Source: Roseovarius gahaiensis (GTDB taxonomy: Bacteria > Pseudomonadota > Alphaproteobacteria > Rhodobacterales > Rhodobacteraceae). From it: a stretch of 64,000 nucleotides of DNA. Made by a program: the position numbers and the translations under genes. Location of the stretch: positions 62,001 to 126,000 of the forward strand of contig NZ_JAAORB010000005.1 in the NCBI RefSeq assembly GCF_011601345.1, in the 5' to 3' direction. Below, one piece after another: positions 45,305 to 54,949 of this stretch (positions are counted from its first letter, which is position 1; every line of letters starts with the position of its first letter). Under the pieces are notes generated by a model. The model was not told the origin of the DNA, searched no databases, and worked only from the letters and a program-made list of their open reading frames with translations.

Positions 45305-46192
45305 CTACGGCTCATCGGCAAATCGACGTTTCAACCAGTCTTCAAAAAGGCGGACTTCCGGTTTGTGTTTCCTGCGGTTCTTGGGCCGGGTAAGGTAATG
45401 CGACTGCGAAAATGCAACCGGCGGGCCGATCATGCCGATCTGATGGTGCGCCAAGGTCGCCTGCCGGGCAAACCGGGTCAGAATCGCCGCGCAACCGGCA
45501 TTGGCCGAGACAAGCGCCAGCGCGGCCATGCTGGTATCCACCGAATAGGCGGGCGCGGCCTCCGGCGGCTCAAGACCGGCGGCGGCAAAGTAGCGCGTCC
45601 AAGTGTCGTCATATCCAAGGATGTAAATCAGCGGCTGATCCCTGAGGTCGCGCGCATCTGCGATCTTCTCAAGCCGTTGCAGCCCCACAACCGGGATGAC
45701 GGTCTCGGTTGAAATCACCTCGCTTGGGCCGTCATGTTCTTCGCTCCGCCCCAATCGCAGATCGACATCAATATCCTCATCGGCCGCGGCACTGGCCCAG
45801 ATCGTAGACACAAGCCTTACGCTGATGTTTGGATATTGGGCTTTGAAATCCGGTAGATGCTTGGCCAGCCACAGCGCCGTGGTCGATATTGGCGCGCGCA
45901 CGGTGATCAGCTGCTGCTCTTCGACGCCAAAAAGATTTGTTGTCGCGGCGCGGATATCCCCCAAGGCCTGACTGATCGACAGCAAATAGGCCTCTCCTTC
46001 AGAGGTCAGTTGCAGATGCCGGGCCTGACGCACGAACAATTGCCGCTTCAGCGCCGTTTCCAGCGATCTGATATGTAGGCTGACAGCGGTTTGCGTCAGC
46101 CCCAACTCTTTGCCCGCCAGCGTAAAATTTTGCAGGCGCGCCGCTGTTTCAAAGGTTCTGAGCCAAACCAGATTGGGCAGACGTGGGGACAT
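45305..46192 (-). CDS. LysR-family transcriptional regulator (GcvA-like)
   Basis: A 295-residue LysR regulator: winged helix at the N-terminus (LVWLRTFETAARLQNFTLAG; LGLTQTAVSLHIRSLETALK) and a GcvA-type effector domain. It is divergent from the aldolase-dioxygenase-dehydrogenase gene set at 46355-50900 with 162 bases between, so it is the likely regulator of that pathway; the effector is unknown. Confidence 0.92.
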   Translation of the reverse strand: MSPRLPNLVWLRTFETAARLQNFTLAGKELGLTQTAVSLHIRSLETALKRQLFVRQARHLQLTSEGEAYLLSISQALGDIRAATTNLFGVEEQQLITVRAPISTTALWLAKHLPDFKAQYPNISVRLVSTIWASAAADEDIDVDLRLGRSEEHDGPSEVISTETVIPVVGLQRLEKIADARDLRDQPLIYILGYDDTWTRYFAAAGLEPPEAAPAYSVDTSMAALALVSANAGCAAILTRFARQATLAHHQIGMIGPPVAFSQSHYLTRPKNRRKHKPEVRLFEDWLKRRFADEP

Positions 46193-46354
46193 TTACCACC
46201 AAATATTTTTGGGTATAAATGCTTTTTTTAATCATTTTACGCAAGCCTTCAATTCATGCATATCTGCTGCAAGTAATGTCCTTTGCCGCCGCCCAGCGCG
46301 TCAAAGACCCTTGAAATGCCGATGGCCGAGGCCCGGCGCAGCGGAGGGACCGCG

Positions 46355-47107
46355 ATGAGTTTGGATGCCGCAAAAAATATAAGTCACTGGCAAGAACGTG
46401 TTGATTTGGCCGCCGCCTTTCGCTGGACCGCACGGCTGAACATGCACGAGGCCGTGGCCAATCATTTCAGCGTTGCCACCAACGCCGATGGCTCGCAGTT
46501 CCTGATCAATCCAAACCAAGCACATTTTTCACGCATTCGGGCGTCGGAGCTTTTGTCGTTGGATGCCAACGACCCGGATGCGTTGAACCGGCCCGACGCC
46601 CCCGACCCCACTGCTTGGGGGCTGCATGGCTCTATTCATCGGCGCTGTCCGCATGCCCGCTGTGTGATGCATGCGCATTCCATTTTTTCAACCGTGCTGG
46701 CCTCTTTGGCAGACAGCACCCTGCCCCCGATTGATCAGAATACAGCCACGTTTTACAACCGCGTGGTGATCGACGATCAGTTCGGCGGTCTGGCCTTCGA
46801 GGATGAAGGAGAACGCTGCGCCGCAATGCTGACGGACCCATCCAAAAAGGTGATGGTGATGGGCAATCATGGTGTTCTGGTTCTGGGCGATAGCGTCGCT
46901 GATGCGTTCAACCGGCTCTACTATTTCGAACGCGCCGCCGAGACATATATCCGCGCCTTGCAAACCGGGCAGCCGCTGCGCCTGATCCCTGAAAACATCG
47001 CCGAAAAAACCGCGCAAGAGCTTGAGGATTACCCCGGACAGGCCGAGGCACATCTGGCCGCGATCCGCGCGATCCTTGATCACGAAAACGCCGACTACGC
47101 CACCTGA
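46355..47107 (+). CDS. Class II aldolase/adducin-family protein
   Basis: A 250-residue zinc-dependent aldolase-fold protein. Metal-site residues are visible: CVMHAHSIFSTVLASL (HxH) and MGNHGVLVLG (third His), with NHFSV near the N-terminus. Family members act on sugar phosphates or hydroxy-acids. Start ATG 46355 follows GGAGGG; an extra 24 upstream codons are rejected. First gene of a four-gene rightward set; not a match to a named aldolase that I can defend. Confidence 0.88.
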   Translation: MSLDAAKNISHWQERVDLAAAFRWTARLNMHEAVANHFSVATNADGSQFLINPNQAHFSRIRASELLSLDANDPDALNRPDAPDPTAWGLHGSIHRRCPHARCVMHAHSIFSTVLASLADSTLPPIDQNTATFYNRVVIDDQFGGLAFEDEGERCAAMLTDPSKKVMVMGNHGVLVLGDSVADAFNRLYYFERAAETYIRALQTGQPLRLIPENIAEKTAQELEDYPGQAEAHLAAIRAILDHENADYAT

Positions 47108-47130
47108 CCTTTAAACATCAGAGCACAATC

Positions 47131-48276
47131 ATGACCCAAATCACCCTGAGCCCTAGCGGCCTGACCGTTCCCCTGTCATCGGAAGAGGTTTATTTCAACT
47201 ACTGCTGGCTGCGCGACGCATGCCCCAGCTGCATTGACAGCCAGACCCGCGAACGCATCTTCGATGTCGCCTCTTTGCCAGACCTGCCGCAAGCACGCGC
47301 CGCGCGGCTGGAAGGCGACGCGCTGGTGATCGAATGGCAAGCAGAAAGTCAGATCAGTCAGATTCCGCTGTCGCTGCTGGAAACCTTCGCCGGCCGTGGG
47401 CGCACCGAAGACCCCGCAGATATTTCGCCCAAGCTTTGGTACGCAGACCAAGAGCCGCACTTTACACGCGTGCCGCAACAGGCCGTGCTGAGCGACCCGG
47501 ACGCCCGTGCGCAGTTGACCCGCGCCCTGATCGAAGACGGGATCGCCATCGTCACCGACATGGCGGCCAATGATGACAGCCTGCCCAGCCTTGTGGATGC
47601 CATCGGGCCGATCACGCCATCGGCCGAAGGGCTGTTTTTCGATGTGCGCGTCGAGATTGAGCCGACCAATCTGGCCTTTACCGCCGGGCCGCTGGAGATG
47701 CACACCGACCTGCCCGGAGAAGAGGCCGCCCCCGGCGTTCAATTCCTGCATTGCATGGAAAACACCGTGGACGGCGGGCTTTCGCTGTTTCTCGACGGGG
47801 CCGCCGTGGCCGAAGCCCTGCGCGAGGAAGACCCCGAAGCGTTCCGCCTGCTGGCCGACAACAAGATTCCGTTTTTCTATCGCCACGACAACTGGGATTA
47901 CCGCGCCCATCAGCGCGTGATCGAAACCGATCCCGATGGACGGGTGACCGGCGTCACCATTTCGCAGCACCTTCAGGATGTGATGGACCTGCCGCAGGAT
48001 CTGCTGGACAGCTACTACCCGGCCTTCATCAAGTTTCTGAAGATGATGCAGGAAGAGCGTTTTCTGGTGCGCTTCCGGTCCGAGGCGGGCAATTGCGTGA
48101 TCTTTGACAATCACCGGATCGTGCATGGCCGCGAGGGCTATGTGGCCGACAGTGGCAAGCGGCATTTGCGCGGCTGCTACACTGATCGCGGGGCCTTGCG
48201 GTCGACCTACCGTGTTTTGGCGAAACAGGGTCATCTGGGTTGCGACGTTGAAGAGGCGACACGTCAAAGCGCCTAG
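47131..48276 (+). CDS. Gamma-butyrobetaine-hydroxylase-like Fe(II)/2-oxoglutarate dioxygenase
   Basis: A 381-residue protein with the two-domain build of gamma-butyrobetaine and trimethyllysine hydroxylases: an N-terminal DUF971/GBBH-like domain (FNYCWLRDACPSCIDSQTRER, zinc Cys pair) and a TauD-like domain. The iron facial triad is visible as HxD in EMHTDLPG and His in RIVHGREGY, with Arg in HLRGCYTDRG for 2-oxoglutarate. The substrate is probably a trimethylammonium or related compound by family, but not proven. Confidence 0.9.
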   Translation: MTQITLSPSGLTVPLSSEEVYFNYCWLRDACPSCIDSQTRERIFDVASLPDLPQARAARLEGDALVIEWQAESQISQIPLSLLETFAGRGRTEDPADISPKLWYADQEPHFTRVPQQAVLSDPDARAQLTRALIEDGIAIVTDMAANDDSLPSLVDAIGPITPSAEGLFFDVRVEIEPTNLAFTAGPLEMHTDLPGEEAAPGVQFLHCMENTVDGGLSLFLDGAAVAEALREEDPEAFRLLADNKIPFFYRHDNWDYRAHQRVIETDPDGRVTGVTISQHLQDVMDLPQDLLDSYYPAFIKFLKMMQEERFLVRFRSEAGNCVIFDNHRIVHGREGYVADSGKRHLRGCYTDRGALRSTYRVLAKQGHLGCDVEEATRQSA

Positions 48277-48389
48277 CCTCGCCAAATCGCGCAGAGGCCG
48301 AATACAGCGCCTCAGCCTTGGCTGGGGTGACACAAGCAATCTCGCCGGATGCGCAAACCGCGCCCAAGGCATAACAACAGGATAAGACC

Positions 48390-49349
48390 ATGAAAGTAGG
48401 ATTTATCGGCCTTGGCAATGTCGGCGGAAAGCTGGCAGGCAGCCTTGTGCGCAACGGGTTTGACACGGTTGTGCATGATCTTGACCGCAGCACCGCACAG
48501 GCGTTGATCAACACTGGAGCCGGTTGGGCCGACACGCCGAAACAGATGGCCGAGATGTGCGACGTTGTCATCACCTGCCTGCCCTCGCCCAAGGCCTGTT
48601 CGGATGTGATGGAGGGGCCAGATGGCATTTTGCATGGCCTGTCCGAAGGCAAGGTCTGGATGGAAATGTCCACCACCGACGCCGCCGAGGTCGAGCGTAT
48701 TGGCGAACTGGTGCGCGCCAAGGGGGCCATGCCGGCAGAATGCCCGGTCTCGGGCGGGTGCCACCGTGCGGAAACCGGCAATATCTCGATCTTTGTTGGC
48801 GGCGACCGGGACACCTTTGAAAAGGTTTTGCCGTTGACCACGACACTTGGCCGCCGCGTGCTGCACACCGGCCCTCTGGGCACCGCCTCGACCTTGAAGG
48901 TGATGACCAATTATCTGGCCACTGCAAACCTTTTGACCTGCTGCGAGGCCTTGGTCACCATGAAAGCGGCGGGCATGGACCTTGCCACCACCTATGAGGC
49001 GATGAGGATTTCCTCGGGCACCAGCTTTGTGCATGAGACGGAAAGCCAGCTTATCCTCAACGGCGCGCGCGATGTGAACTTTACCCTTGATCTGATCCTC
49101 AAGGACATTGGCCTGTTCCAAACGATTGCCGAGCGTAACAACGTGCCGCTGGAATTATCGCCGATGATCATCGACATCATGAAAGACGGCCAAACGCGGT
49201 ACGGTGAGCGCGCCAACACCGACGATATCATCGGCCGCCTTGAAGAGGCGACGGGCCTGTCGGTCCTTGCCGATGGGTTCCCCGCCGAACTGGTTGACGA
49301 TGAGCCGGAAGAGCGCGGTTACGAAGTGGTACCGCCAAAACCGATCTGA
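48390..49349 (+). CDS. 3-hydroxyisobutyrate-dehydrogenase-like NAD(P) oxidoreductase
   Basis: A 319-residue beta-hydroxyacid dehydrogenase. It has the Rossmann motif VGFIGLGNVGGKLAGSL, substrate-binding PVSGGCHRAETGN, and catalytic Lys in TLKVMTNYLATANLL (G-x3-K-x2-N type). Such enzymes oxidise short 3-hydroxy acids. It lies third in the rightward gene set, after the dioxygenase and before the aldehyde dehydrogenase, so it probably handles an intermediate of that pathway. Confidence 0.9.
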   Translation: MKVGFIGLGNVGGKLAGSLVRNGFDTVVHDLDRSTAQALINTGAGWADTPKQMAEMCDVVITCLPSPKACSDVMEGPDGILHGLSEGKVWMEMSTTDAAEVERIGELVRAKGAMPAECPVSGGCHRAETGNISIFVGGDRDTFEKVLPLTTTLGRRVLHTGPLGTASTLKVMTNYLATANLLTCCEALVTMKAAGMDLATTYEAMRISSGTSFVHETESQLILNGARDVNFTLDLILKDIGLFQTIAERNNVPLELSPMIIDIMKDGQTRYGERANTDDIIGRLEEATGLSVLADGFPAELVDDEPEERGYEVVPPKPI

Positions 49350-49454
49350 TCGCATAGCTTGGCCGTGCCCGGGATGGCCGCGCCGGGCGGGCCCTGATAA
49401 GGTAAATGATCCGCCGCGTCAGGCACCACAGGCAATCCAGGAGCACGTTCGCAG

Positions 49455-50900
49455 ATGACACAGACACCATTTTCCACCGATAACCTGTCACGCTTTTACA
49501 TTAACGGTGCGTGGGTGACCCCATCCTCGGACCGCGGTTTTCCTGTCCTGAACCCGGCCACAGAACAGAAAATCGGCGACATCCGGTTGGCTGATGTTCA
49601 AGACGTGAATGCAGCCGTCGCCGCCGCAACCACCGCCTTCGAGAGTTTCTCCATGACCTCGAAGGCAGAACGCCTACAGCTTTTGGAGCGGTTCCTTGAG
49701 GTCTGCCGCCGCCGGGCCGAAGATCTTGCCCGCGCCATCAGCATGGAGATGGGCGCGCCCATGACCATGTCGCGCGACGAACAAGCGGCCTCGGGCATCG
49801 GACATCTGGAAAGCTTCATCGACGCCCTGCGCGACCAGCCAGAGCGCGAAGACCTTGGCAATGGCGATACCCTGTTGCGAGAACCGATTGGCGTTTGTGG
49901 CCTGATCACACCGTGGAACTGGCCGATCAATCAGATCGCCCTCAAGGTTGTTCCGGCCCTTGCCACGGGCTGCTGCTGCGTTCTCAAACCTTCGGAACAC
50001 ACGCCGATCTCGGCGATGATCTATGCCGAAATGATTGACGAGGCGGGCTATCCCAAAGGGGTCTTTAACTTGATCCAAGGCGATGGGGCGGTTGCAGGCT
50101 CGGCCATGTCCGGCCATCCCGATATTCAGATGATGTCGTTTACCGGCTCTACCCGCGCCGGGGCCGCGATCACCAAGAACGCCGCCGATACAGTCAAGCG
50201 CGTGACGCTGGAACTGGGCGGGAAATCCCCCAATCTTGTGTTTGCCGATTGCGATATCGACGCGCAGGTCGCCGCATCGGTGCAGGAATGCATGTTCAAC
50301 ACCGGCCAGTCCTGCGATGCACCCACCCGCTTGCTGGTCGAGCGTAGCATTTACGAGCGCGCGCTTGAGGTTGCGAAAGCAACCGCCGAGTCCATGTCCG
50401 TGGGCGATCCGGCCAAAGAAGGCGATCATCTGGGGCCGTTGTTCGACAAGCTGCAATTCGACCGGGTCCAATCCATGATCGAGACCGGGCTTGCCGAAGG
50501 CGCGCGGCTTTTGACCGGTGGATTGGGCAAACCGGATGGGTTCGAAACCGGGTGGTATGTCAAACCAACAATCTTTGCCGATGTGCGCAACGACATGCGC
50601 ATCGCCCGCGAAGAGATCTTCGGGCCGGTTCTTGTTGTCCTGCCGTTTGAGGATGAAGCAGAGGCCATTCAGATTGCCAATGACACCCCCTATGGGCTGG
50701 CCGCCTATATCCAGACTGGTGATCCGGCCCGCGCCGAGCGTGTCGCCCGGCGTCTGAAGGCCGGGGCAGTTCATATCAACGGCGGCGCAGTCAATTTCGG
50801 CTCGCCGTTTGGGGGGTATAAACAATCGGGCAACGGTCGAGAAGGCGGCACACATGGCTTGGAAGATTACCAAGAGCTCAAGACCCTGCACCATCCTTGA
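49455..50900 (+). CDS. NAD-dependent aldehyde dehydrogenase
   Basis: A 481-residue ALDH-superfamily enzyme: TPWNWPINQIALKVVPALA (cofactor), ELGGKSPNLVFADCD (general-base Glu), and catalytic Cys in FNTGQSCDAPTRLLVE. C-terminal GGYKQSGNGREGG is typical of betaine-aldehyde-type ALDHs. It would oxidise an aldehyde from the preceding steps to the acid. Substrate not assignable from sequence. Last gene of the set. Confidence 0.93.
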   Translation: MTQTPFSTDNLSRFYINGAWVTPSSDRGFPVLNPATEQKIGDIRLADVQDVNAAVAAATTAFESFSMTSKAERLQLLERFLEVCRRRAEDLARAISMEMGAPMTMSRDEQAASGIGHLESFIDALRDQPEREDLGNGDTLLREPIGVCGLITPWNWPINQIALKVVPALATGCCCVLKPSEHTPISAMIYAEMIDEAGYPKGVFNLIQGDGAVAGSAMSGHPDIQMMSFTGSTRAGAAITKNAADTVKRVTLELGGKSPNLVFADCDIDAQVAASVQECMFNTGQSCDAPTRLLVERSIYERALEVAKATAESMSVGDPAKEGDHLGPLFDKLQFDRVQSMIETGLAEGARLLTGGLGKPDGFETGWYVKPTIFADVRNDMRIAREEIFGPVLVVLPFEDEAEAIQIANDTPYGLAAYIQTGDPARAERVARRLKAGAVHINGGAVNFGSPFGGYKQSGNGREGGTHGLEDYQELKTLHHP

Positions 50901-50985
50901 CGGCGGACAGCGGCATTTTGCAGTTGCCGCAAAGGCCGTTCCCTGATGTCAGGCCCCCTATCCATGCTTGAGACAAGGGCTGGTG

Positions 50986-51008
50986 GCGGTGATGTCATCG
51001 ATCACCGC
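50986..51008. terminator. Hairpin between the convergent ALDH and fabI genes
   Basis: GCGGTGAT-gtcatcg-ATCACCGC is a perfect 8-base-pair stem in the 165-base gap between convergent genes. It may help terminate either transcript; no T-run follows on either strand, so the call is modest. Confidence 0.4.
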
Positions 51009-51065
51009 GCCAGCGGCGCTTTGTGATGCAAACGGGCCGCATCGCGGGCACGGCCCGGACCAGCG

Positions 51066-51857
51066 TTACAGATTTTCGGCCTGTGGCATCCCCAGCACGT
51101 GATACCCGCCATCAACGTGGATGACTTCGCCGCTGGTGCAGGCCCCGGCATCAGAGGCCAGATACACCGCTGTGCCGCCGATCGCCTCAAGCGTGGCATT
51201 GGCGCGCAGGGGCGCGTTTTGATCCGTATGTTTATAGGTCTTGCGCGCGCCGCCGATGGCTGCACCGGCCAAGGTTTTCATCGGGCCGGGGGAAATGGCA
51301 TTAACGCGGATACCGTCGGGGCCAAGATCATTGGCCAGATAGCGCGTGGCCGATTCAAGCGCCGCCTTGGCCACGCCCATCACATTGTAATTCGGCACAA
51401 CCTTGTTCGAGCCCTGATAGGTCATCGTCAAAAGGGTTCCGCCATTGTCGCGCATCAACGGATAGGCTCGGCGCGCCACGTCGATGAAGGAATAGGCCGA
51501 AATCTCAAGGCTGTGCTTGAAATTGTCGCGGCTGGTGTTGATGAACCGCCCGGTGAGTTCGGACTTGTCCGAATAGGCGATGGCATGGACCAGAAAATCA
51601 ATCGTCGGCCAGCTTTCGGCCAGTTCGGCAAAGCCCGCGTCCAGCGAGGCATCATCGGTCACGTCCAAATCAAGCAGGATATCAGACCCAACGCTTTCGG
51701 CCAGCGGCTGCACCCGTTTGCCAAAGGCATCGCCCTGATAGGTAAAGGCAAGCTCGGCCCCGGCGTCGTGCATCGCCTTGGCGATGCCCCACGCGATAGA
51801 GCGGTCATTGGCCACCCCCATAATCAGGCCGCGCTTGCCCTGCATTGAATTGCTCAT
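51066..51857 (-). CDS. fabI: Enoyl-ACP reductase (NADH)
   Basis: Final reduction of each fatty-acid elongation cycle. The 263-residue short-chain-dehydrogenase-fold protein has GLIMGVANDRSIAWGIAKAM at the N-terminus (cofactor), the catalytic Tyr-x6-Lys in NYNVMGVAKAALES, and AISPGPMKTLAG. It ends the fabA-fabB-fabI operon, 6 bases after fabB. Confidence 0.96.
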   Translation of the reverse strand: MSNSMQGKRGLIMGVANDRSIAWGIAKAMHDAGAELAFTYQGDAFGKRVQPLAESVGSDILLDLDVTDDASLDAGFAELAESWPTIDFLVHAIAYSDKSELTGRFINTSRDNFKHSLEISAYSFIDVARRAYPLMRDNGGTLLTMTYQGSNKVVPNYNVMGVAKAALESATRYLANDLGPDGIRVNAISPGPMKTLAGAAIGGARKTYKHTDQNAPLRANATLEAIGGTAVYLASDAGACTSGEVIHVDGGYHVLGMPQAENL

Positions 51858-51863
51858 GTCAAA

Positions 51864-53093
51864 TTATCCGTGATATTTACTAAGAAGCATTGATCCATTG
51901 GTGCCGCCAAATCCAAAGCTGTTGGTCATCACCGTGTCCAGCCCGGCGTTGTCGACGCGGGTGGTTGCGATTTCATCGGGGTGAATAGCCGGGTCAAGCG
52001 TGGCGACGTTGATCGACGGGATGATGAAATCATGCTCCAGCGCAAGCAGGCAATAGATCGCCTCTTGGGCGCCGGTGGCGCCTTGGCTGTGGCCCGTCAT
52101 CGACTTGGTCGAACTGATCTTCGGGGTGCTGCCCTCGCCAAAGACGCGGCGCACGGCCTCAACCTCGCCCACGTCACCCACGGGGGTCGAGGTGCCATGC
52201 GCGTTGATATAGCCCACCTTGCGATCTTGCGGCAGGGTGCCAAGGGCCAGACGCATGGCGCGCTCGCCACCCTCACCCGAGGGGGCGACCATATCGTGCC
52301 CGTCCGAGGTGGCGGCGTATCCTGTCACCTCGGCATAGATTTTCGCGCCGCGCGCCAGCGCGTGGTCAAGATCTTCCAGCACGACAATGCCCCCACCGCC
52401 GGAAATCACGAACCCGTCGCGGTCGGCGTCAAAGGCGCGGCTGGCCAATGCCGGCGTGTCGTTATACTTGCTGGACATCGCGCCCATCGCGTCAAACAGG
52501 CACGACAGGGTCCAGTCCAGTTCCTCGCCGCCACCGGCAAACATGATGTCCTGTTTGCCCATCATGATCTGTTCCGCGGCATTGCCGATGCAATGCAGCG
52601 ATGTCGAGCAAGCCGAGGTGATGGAATAGTTGATACCCTTGATCTGGTAGGCCGTGGACAGGTTCGCCGAGATCGTCGAGGACATGCATTTGGGCACCGC
52701 GAACGGCCCGATGCGTTTCGGGCTGCCCTTTTCCAGAACCGTCTGATGCGCCGCCAGCATGGCCGAGGTGGACGGCCCGCCCGATCCGGCCACCAACCCG
52801 GTGCGCGGGTTGATGATGTCTTTTTCCTCAAGCCCGGCATCGGCAATCGCCTGCCCCATCGCGATATGGGCATAGGCCGCTCCCGGCCCCATGAACCGCA
52901 GGGTGCGTTTGTCGACATGCTCGGCCACGTCCAGATCGACGGCGCCCGCGATCTGGCTTCGAAAGCCATGCTCTTTCATCGACTCGTTGGCGGTGATGCC
53001 CGATGTGCCGGCCTTCAGCGCGGCCAGAACTTCGGTGGCATTGTTGCCGATGCTGGACACGATCCCCAGCCCTGTTACGACGACGCGACGCAT
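51864..53093 (-). CDS. fabB: 3-oxoacyl-ACP synthase I
   Basis: Condensing enzyme needed to elongate unsaturated acyl-ACP. The 409-residue protein has the Cys-His-His triad: Cys in [12 protein letters not shown], His in [12 protein letters not shown] and His in [12 protein letters not shown]. Adjacent fabA makes FabB a better call than FabF. Start ATG 53091-53093 has AAGGAG 8 bases before it; a GTG 9 bases further up is less likely. Confidence 0.95.
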   Translation of the reverse strand: MRRVVVTGLGIVSSIGNNATEVLAALKAGTSGITANESMKEHGFRSQIAGAVDLDVAEHVDKRTLRFMGPGAAYAHIAMGQAIADAGLEEKDIINPRTGLVAGSGGPSTSAMLAAHQTVLEKGSPKRIGPFAVPKCMSSTISANLSTAYQIKGINYSITSACSTSLHCIGNAAEQIMMGKQDIMFAGGGEELDWTLSCLFDAMGAMSSKYNDTPALASRAFDADRDGFVISGGGGIVVLEDLDHALARGAKIYAEVTGYAATSDGHDMVAPSGEGGERAMRLALGTLPQDRKVGYINAHGTSTPVGDVGEVEAVRRVFGEGSTPKISSTKSMTGHSQGATGAQEAIYCLLALEHDFIIPSINVATLDPAIHPDEIATTRVDNAGLDTVMTNSFGFGGTNGSMLLSKYHG

Positions 53094-53140
53094 GTTGCGC
53101 ACTCCTTGCTTTGCCTGTGGGCAGTCTTGTTAGTCTGGTA

Positions 53141-53650
53141 TCAGGTTTCCGATAGCGCGACTTTCATGTCCTTGACCTGATAGATCACCTCGCCATCCGC
53201 TTCGACCCGGCCATCCGCCACGCCCATGGTCAGACGCCGCGTTTGCACGGCTTTGGTGAAATCCACGTAATAGGTCAGCATTTTGCGGTCGGGACGGACC
53301 ATGCCGGTCAATTTCACCTCGCCCACGCCAAGAGCATAACCGCGCCCCTGCCAGCCCCGCCAGCCCAGATTAAAGCCGGTCAACTGCCACAGCCCGTCAA
53401 GGCCCAGACAGCCGGGCATGATCGGATTGCCCGGAAAATGGCATTCAAAAAACCAAAGGTCAGGCGTGATGTCGAATTCGGCCACCACATGGCCTTTGCC
53501 ATGCGCCCCGCCATCGCCGGAAATATCGGTGATCCGATCCATCATCAGCATCGGTGGTTCAGGAAGTTGCGCATTGCCGGGGCCGAAAAGCTCGCCCCGT
53601 GCGCATTTCAGAAGGTCGTCGCGGTCGAAACTGCGTGGGTAGTCAGCCAT
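53141..53650 (-). CDS. fabA: 3-hydroxydecanoyl-ACP dehydratase/isomerase
   Basis: Introduces the double bond for anaerobic-type unsaturated fatty-acid synthesis. The 169-residue protein has the hot-dog-fold active site: catalytic His in [14 protein letters not shown] and Asp in [10 protein letters not shown]. First gene of fabA-fabB-fabI. ATG 53648-53650 follows a GGGG-type ribosome site; an open frame 10 codons upstream is not needed. Divergent from the Irr-type regulator gene. Confidence 0.96.
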   Translation of the reverse strand: MADYPRSFDRDDLLKCARGELFGPGNAQLPEPPMLMMDRITDISGDGGAHGKGHVVAEFDITPDLWFFECHFPGNPIMPGCLGLDGLWQLTGFNLGWRGWQGRGYALGVGEVKLTGMVRPDRKMLTYYVDFTKAVQTRRLTMGVADGRVEADGEVIYQVKDMKVALSET

Positions 53651-53767
53651 GCAGGCGGCCCCTTTTATTGATATGTTCAAACGGTCGCGCCCCCTCTATC
53701 ACCGCCCTAAACCGGCTTGCAAGCCTGTCGACCGGGCGCCGCTCAATGGGGCTTGATTGAAATTTAT

Positions 53768-53797
53768 TTGAAATCAGGCCGCCGTGCACCCTATATT
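53768..53797 (+). promoter_or_regulatory. Candidate sigma-70-type promoter for irr
   Basis: TTGAAA (53768-53773) and TATATT (53792-53797) are separated by 18 bases, and lie 29 bases before the irr ATG. A match to the general consensus; the start site is not known. Confidence 0.4.
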
Positions 53798-53825
53798 ATA
53801 CAGAAGTTCGAGAATTGAGGGCGAA

Positions 53826-54245
53826 ATGGACGCGGAAGCGACAACCACAGGATCGAAATGGCTTAGCCAAGCCGGGCTTCGCCCGACCCGTCAGCGCGTC
53901 ACGCTGGCGGATTTGCTGGTGGGCGATGGACAGCATCGCCATGTCACGGCGGAAAGCCTGTTCGCCGAGGTGCAAAAGCGCGGAGAGCGGGTTTCGCTGG
54001 CCACGGTTTACAATACGTTGCGCGCGTTTTGCGACGTGGGCTTGATTCAGGAAGTCACGGTAGATGGATCGAAAAGCTATTTCGACACCAACACCCATGA
54101 TCACCCGCATTTCTTTTGGGAGGATGAAAACCGTCTCAGCGACGCGCCCTCCGATCAACTGGAAATCGCCCGCCTGCCCGACGCCCCCGACGGGGCCGAG
54201 ATTGCCAGCGTGGACGTGGTAATCCGCCTGCGCCGCAAAGGGTAA
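53826..54245 (+). CDS. irr: Fur-family iron-response regulator (Irr-like)
   Basis: A 139-residue Fur-family regulator. The winged helix (LRPTRQRVTLADLLVGDGQH; RVSLATVYNTLRAFCDVGLIQ) is followed by THDHPHFFWEDENRLSDAP, the His-rich segment of Irr. Irr controls heme and iron genes in alphaproteobacteria and responds to heme. Next to fabA in reverse orientation, a frequent arrangement in this group. ATG 53826 is preceded by GAGGG. I found no clear ICE-type Irr box nearby. Confidence 0.9.
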   Translation: MDAEATTTGSKWLSQAGLRPTRQRVTLADLLVGDGQHRHVTAESLFAEVQKRGERVSLATVYNTLRAFCDVGLIQEVTVDGSKSYFDTNTHDHPHFFWEDENRLSDAPSDQLEIARLPDAPDGAEIASVDVVIRLRRKG

Positions 54246-54269
54246 CCCGCGCGTGCTGGCAAGCATGGC

Positions 54270-54899
54270 CTAATCCTGTCCCTGCTGTTTCACATCAATC
54301 CCTGACACCCCAACCTGCGTAAGATGCTGACGCGAGGCCGCTAGACCGTCGGCAAATCCTTCGGCATCGCCGTAATCGACGAATTGTGCGTAATAGGCAT
54401 GATGCGCACCGATCCGGGCGGCGTGTTTGATGGGGCACCAATAAGCCTCAGTCCGGCCTGCCACTTCTTGCACATAGCCGATCAGACCATTGCAATAGCC
54501 GCAATACACGCAGTGCAGTTTTTGCAAGGCGTTCAGATAGGCCAGATGATGGCGATCAACGCGGATGAAATCGGCGCGCTTTACTTTTTCGATACGATAA
54601 ACCGGGAAACACACGGCCTGATACAGCGTCACGAACAGATCAAGCAGCACGAAGGGTATGATCAGGCTATAGATAACCGGCGCGGTCAGCACGACCATGG
54701 GGCGGGTGTTGCGCAAAAAGGTGCCAAGGCGCACGCGGAATTCACGGTGTCGGCGGCGCATCTCGGCCTCAAACACCACGCGGCCATTTTTCAGACTGTA
54801 GCGGAATTGCGCCCGGCGGCGGGTGTATTCGCGCTCAAGCTCATTTTGCAATTCGCGAATATGGGTCAACAGTTTTTCGGTTGATGATGGTTGGCTCAT
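54270..54899 (-). CDS. Membrane protein with a conserved cysteine cluster (unknown)
   Basis: A 209-residue protein: charged coiled-coil N-terminus (LQNELEREYTRRRAQFRYSL), two hydrophobic segments at about residues 68-100 (MVVLTAPVIYSLIIPFVLLD), then a cysteine cluster C-V-Y-C-G-Y-C with a later Cys in YWCPIKHAARIGAHHAY. The Cys/His pattern could bind metal or a cluster. Beside irr, which might hint at iron, but that is only context. No family named. Confidence 0.75.
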   Translation of the reverse strand: MSQPSSTEKLLTHIRELQNELEREYTRRRAQFRYSLKNGRVVFEAEMRRRHREFRVRLGTFLRNTRPMVVLTAPVIYSLIIPFVLLDLFVTLYQAVCFPVYRIEKVKRADFIRVDRHHLAYLNALQKLHCVYCGYCNGLIGYVQEVAGRTEAYWCPIKHAARIGAHHAYYAQFVDYGDAEGFADGLAASRQHLTQVGVSGIDVKQQGQD

Positions 54900-54949
54900 G
54901 CAGCGCTCCGGGCTTATTCGCCGACACCCTAACGCACCACCGCCAAAAG

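Noticed and set aside
47176-48372. 398-codon open frame antisense to the dioxygenase gene
   Set aside because: The + strand encodes a clear GBBH-like protein with intact iron ligands; the antisense frame has no recognisable domain and is a GC-rich codon shadow.
46355-50900. Calling the operon a carnitine biosynthesis pathway
   Set aside because: Only the dioxygenase and ALDH kinds match; the aldolase and 3-hydroxyacid dehydrogenase do not, and substrate cannot be read from sequence.
53651-53825. An Irr (ICE-type) box between fabA and irr
   Set aside because: I looked for a TTTAGAA/TTCTAAA-like inverted motif and found only loose AT-rich similarity, so no site is claimed.
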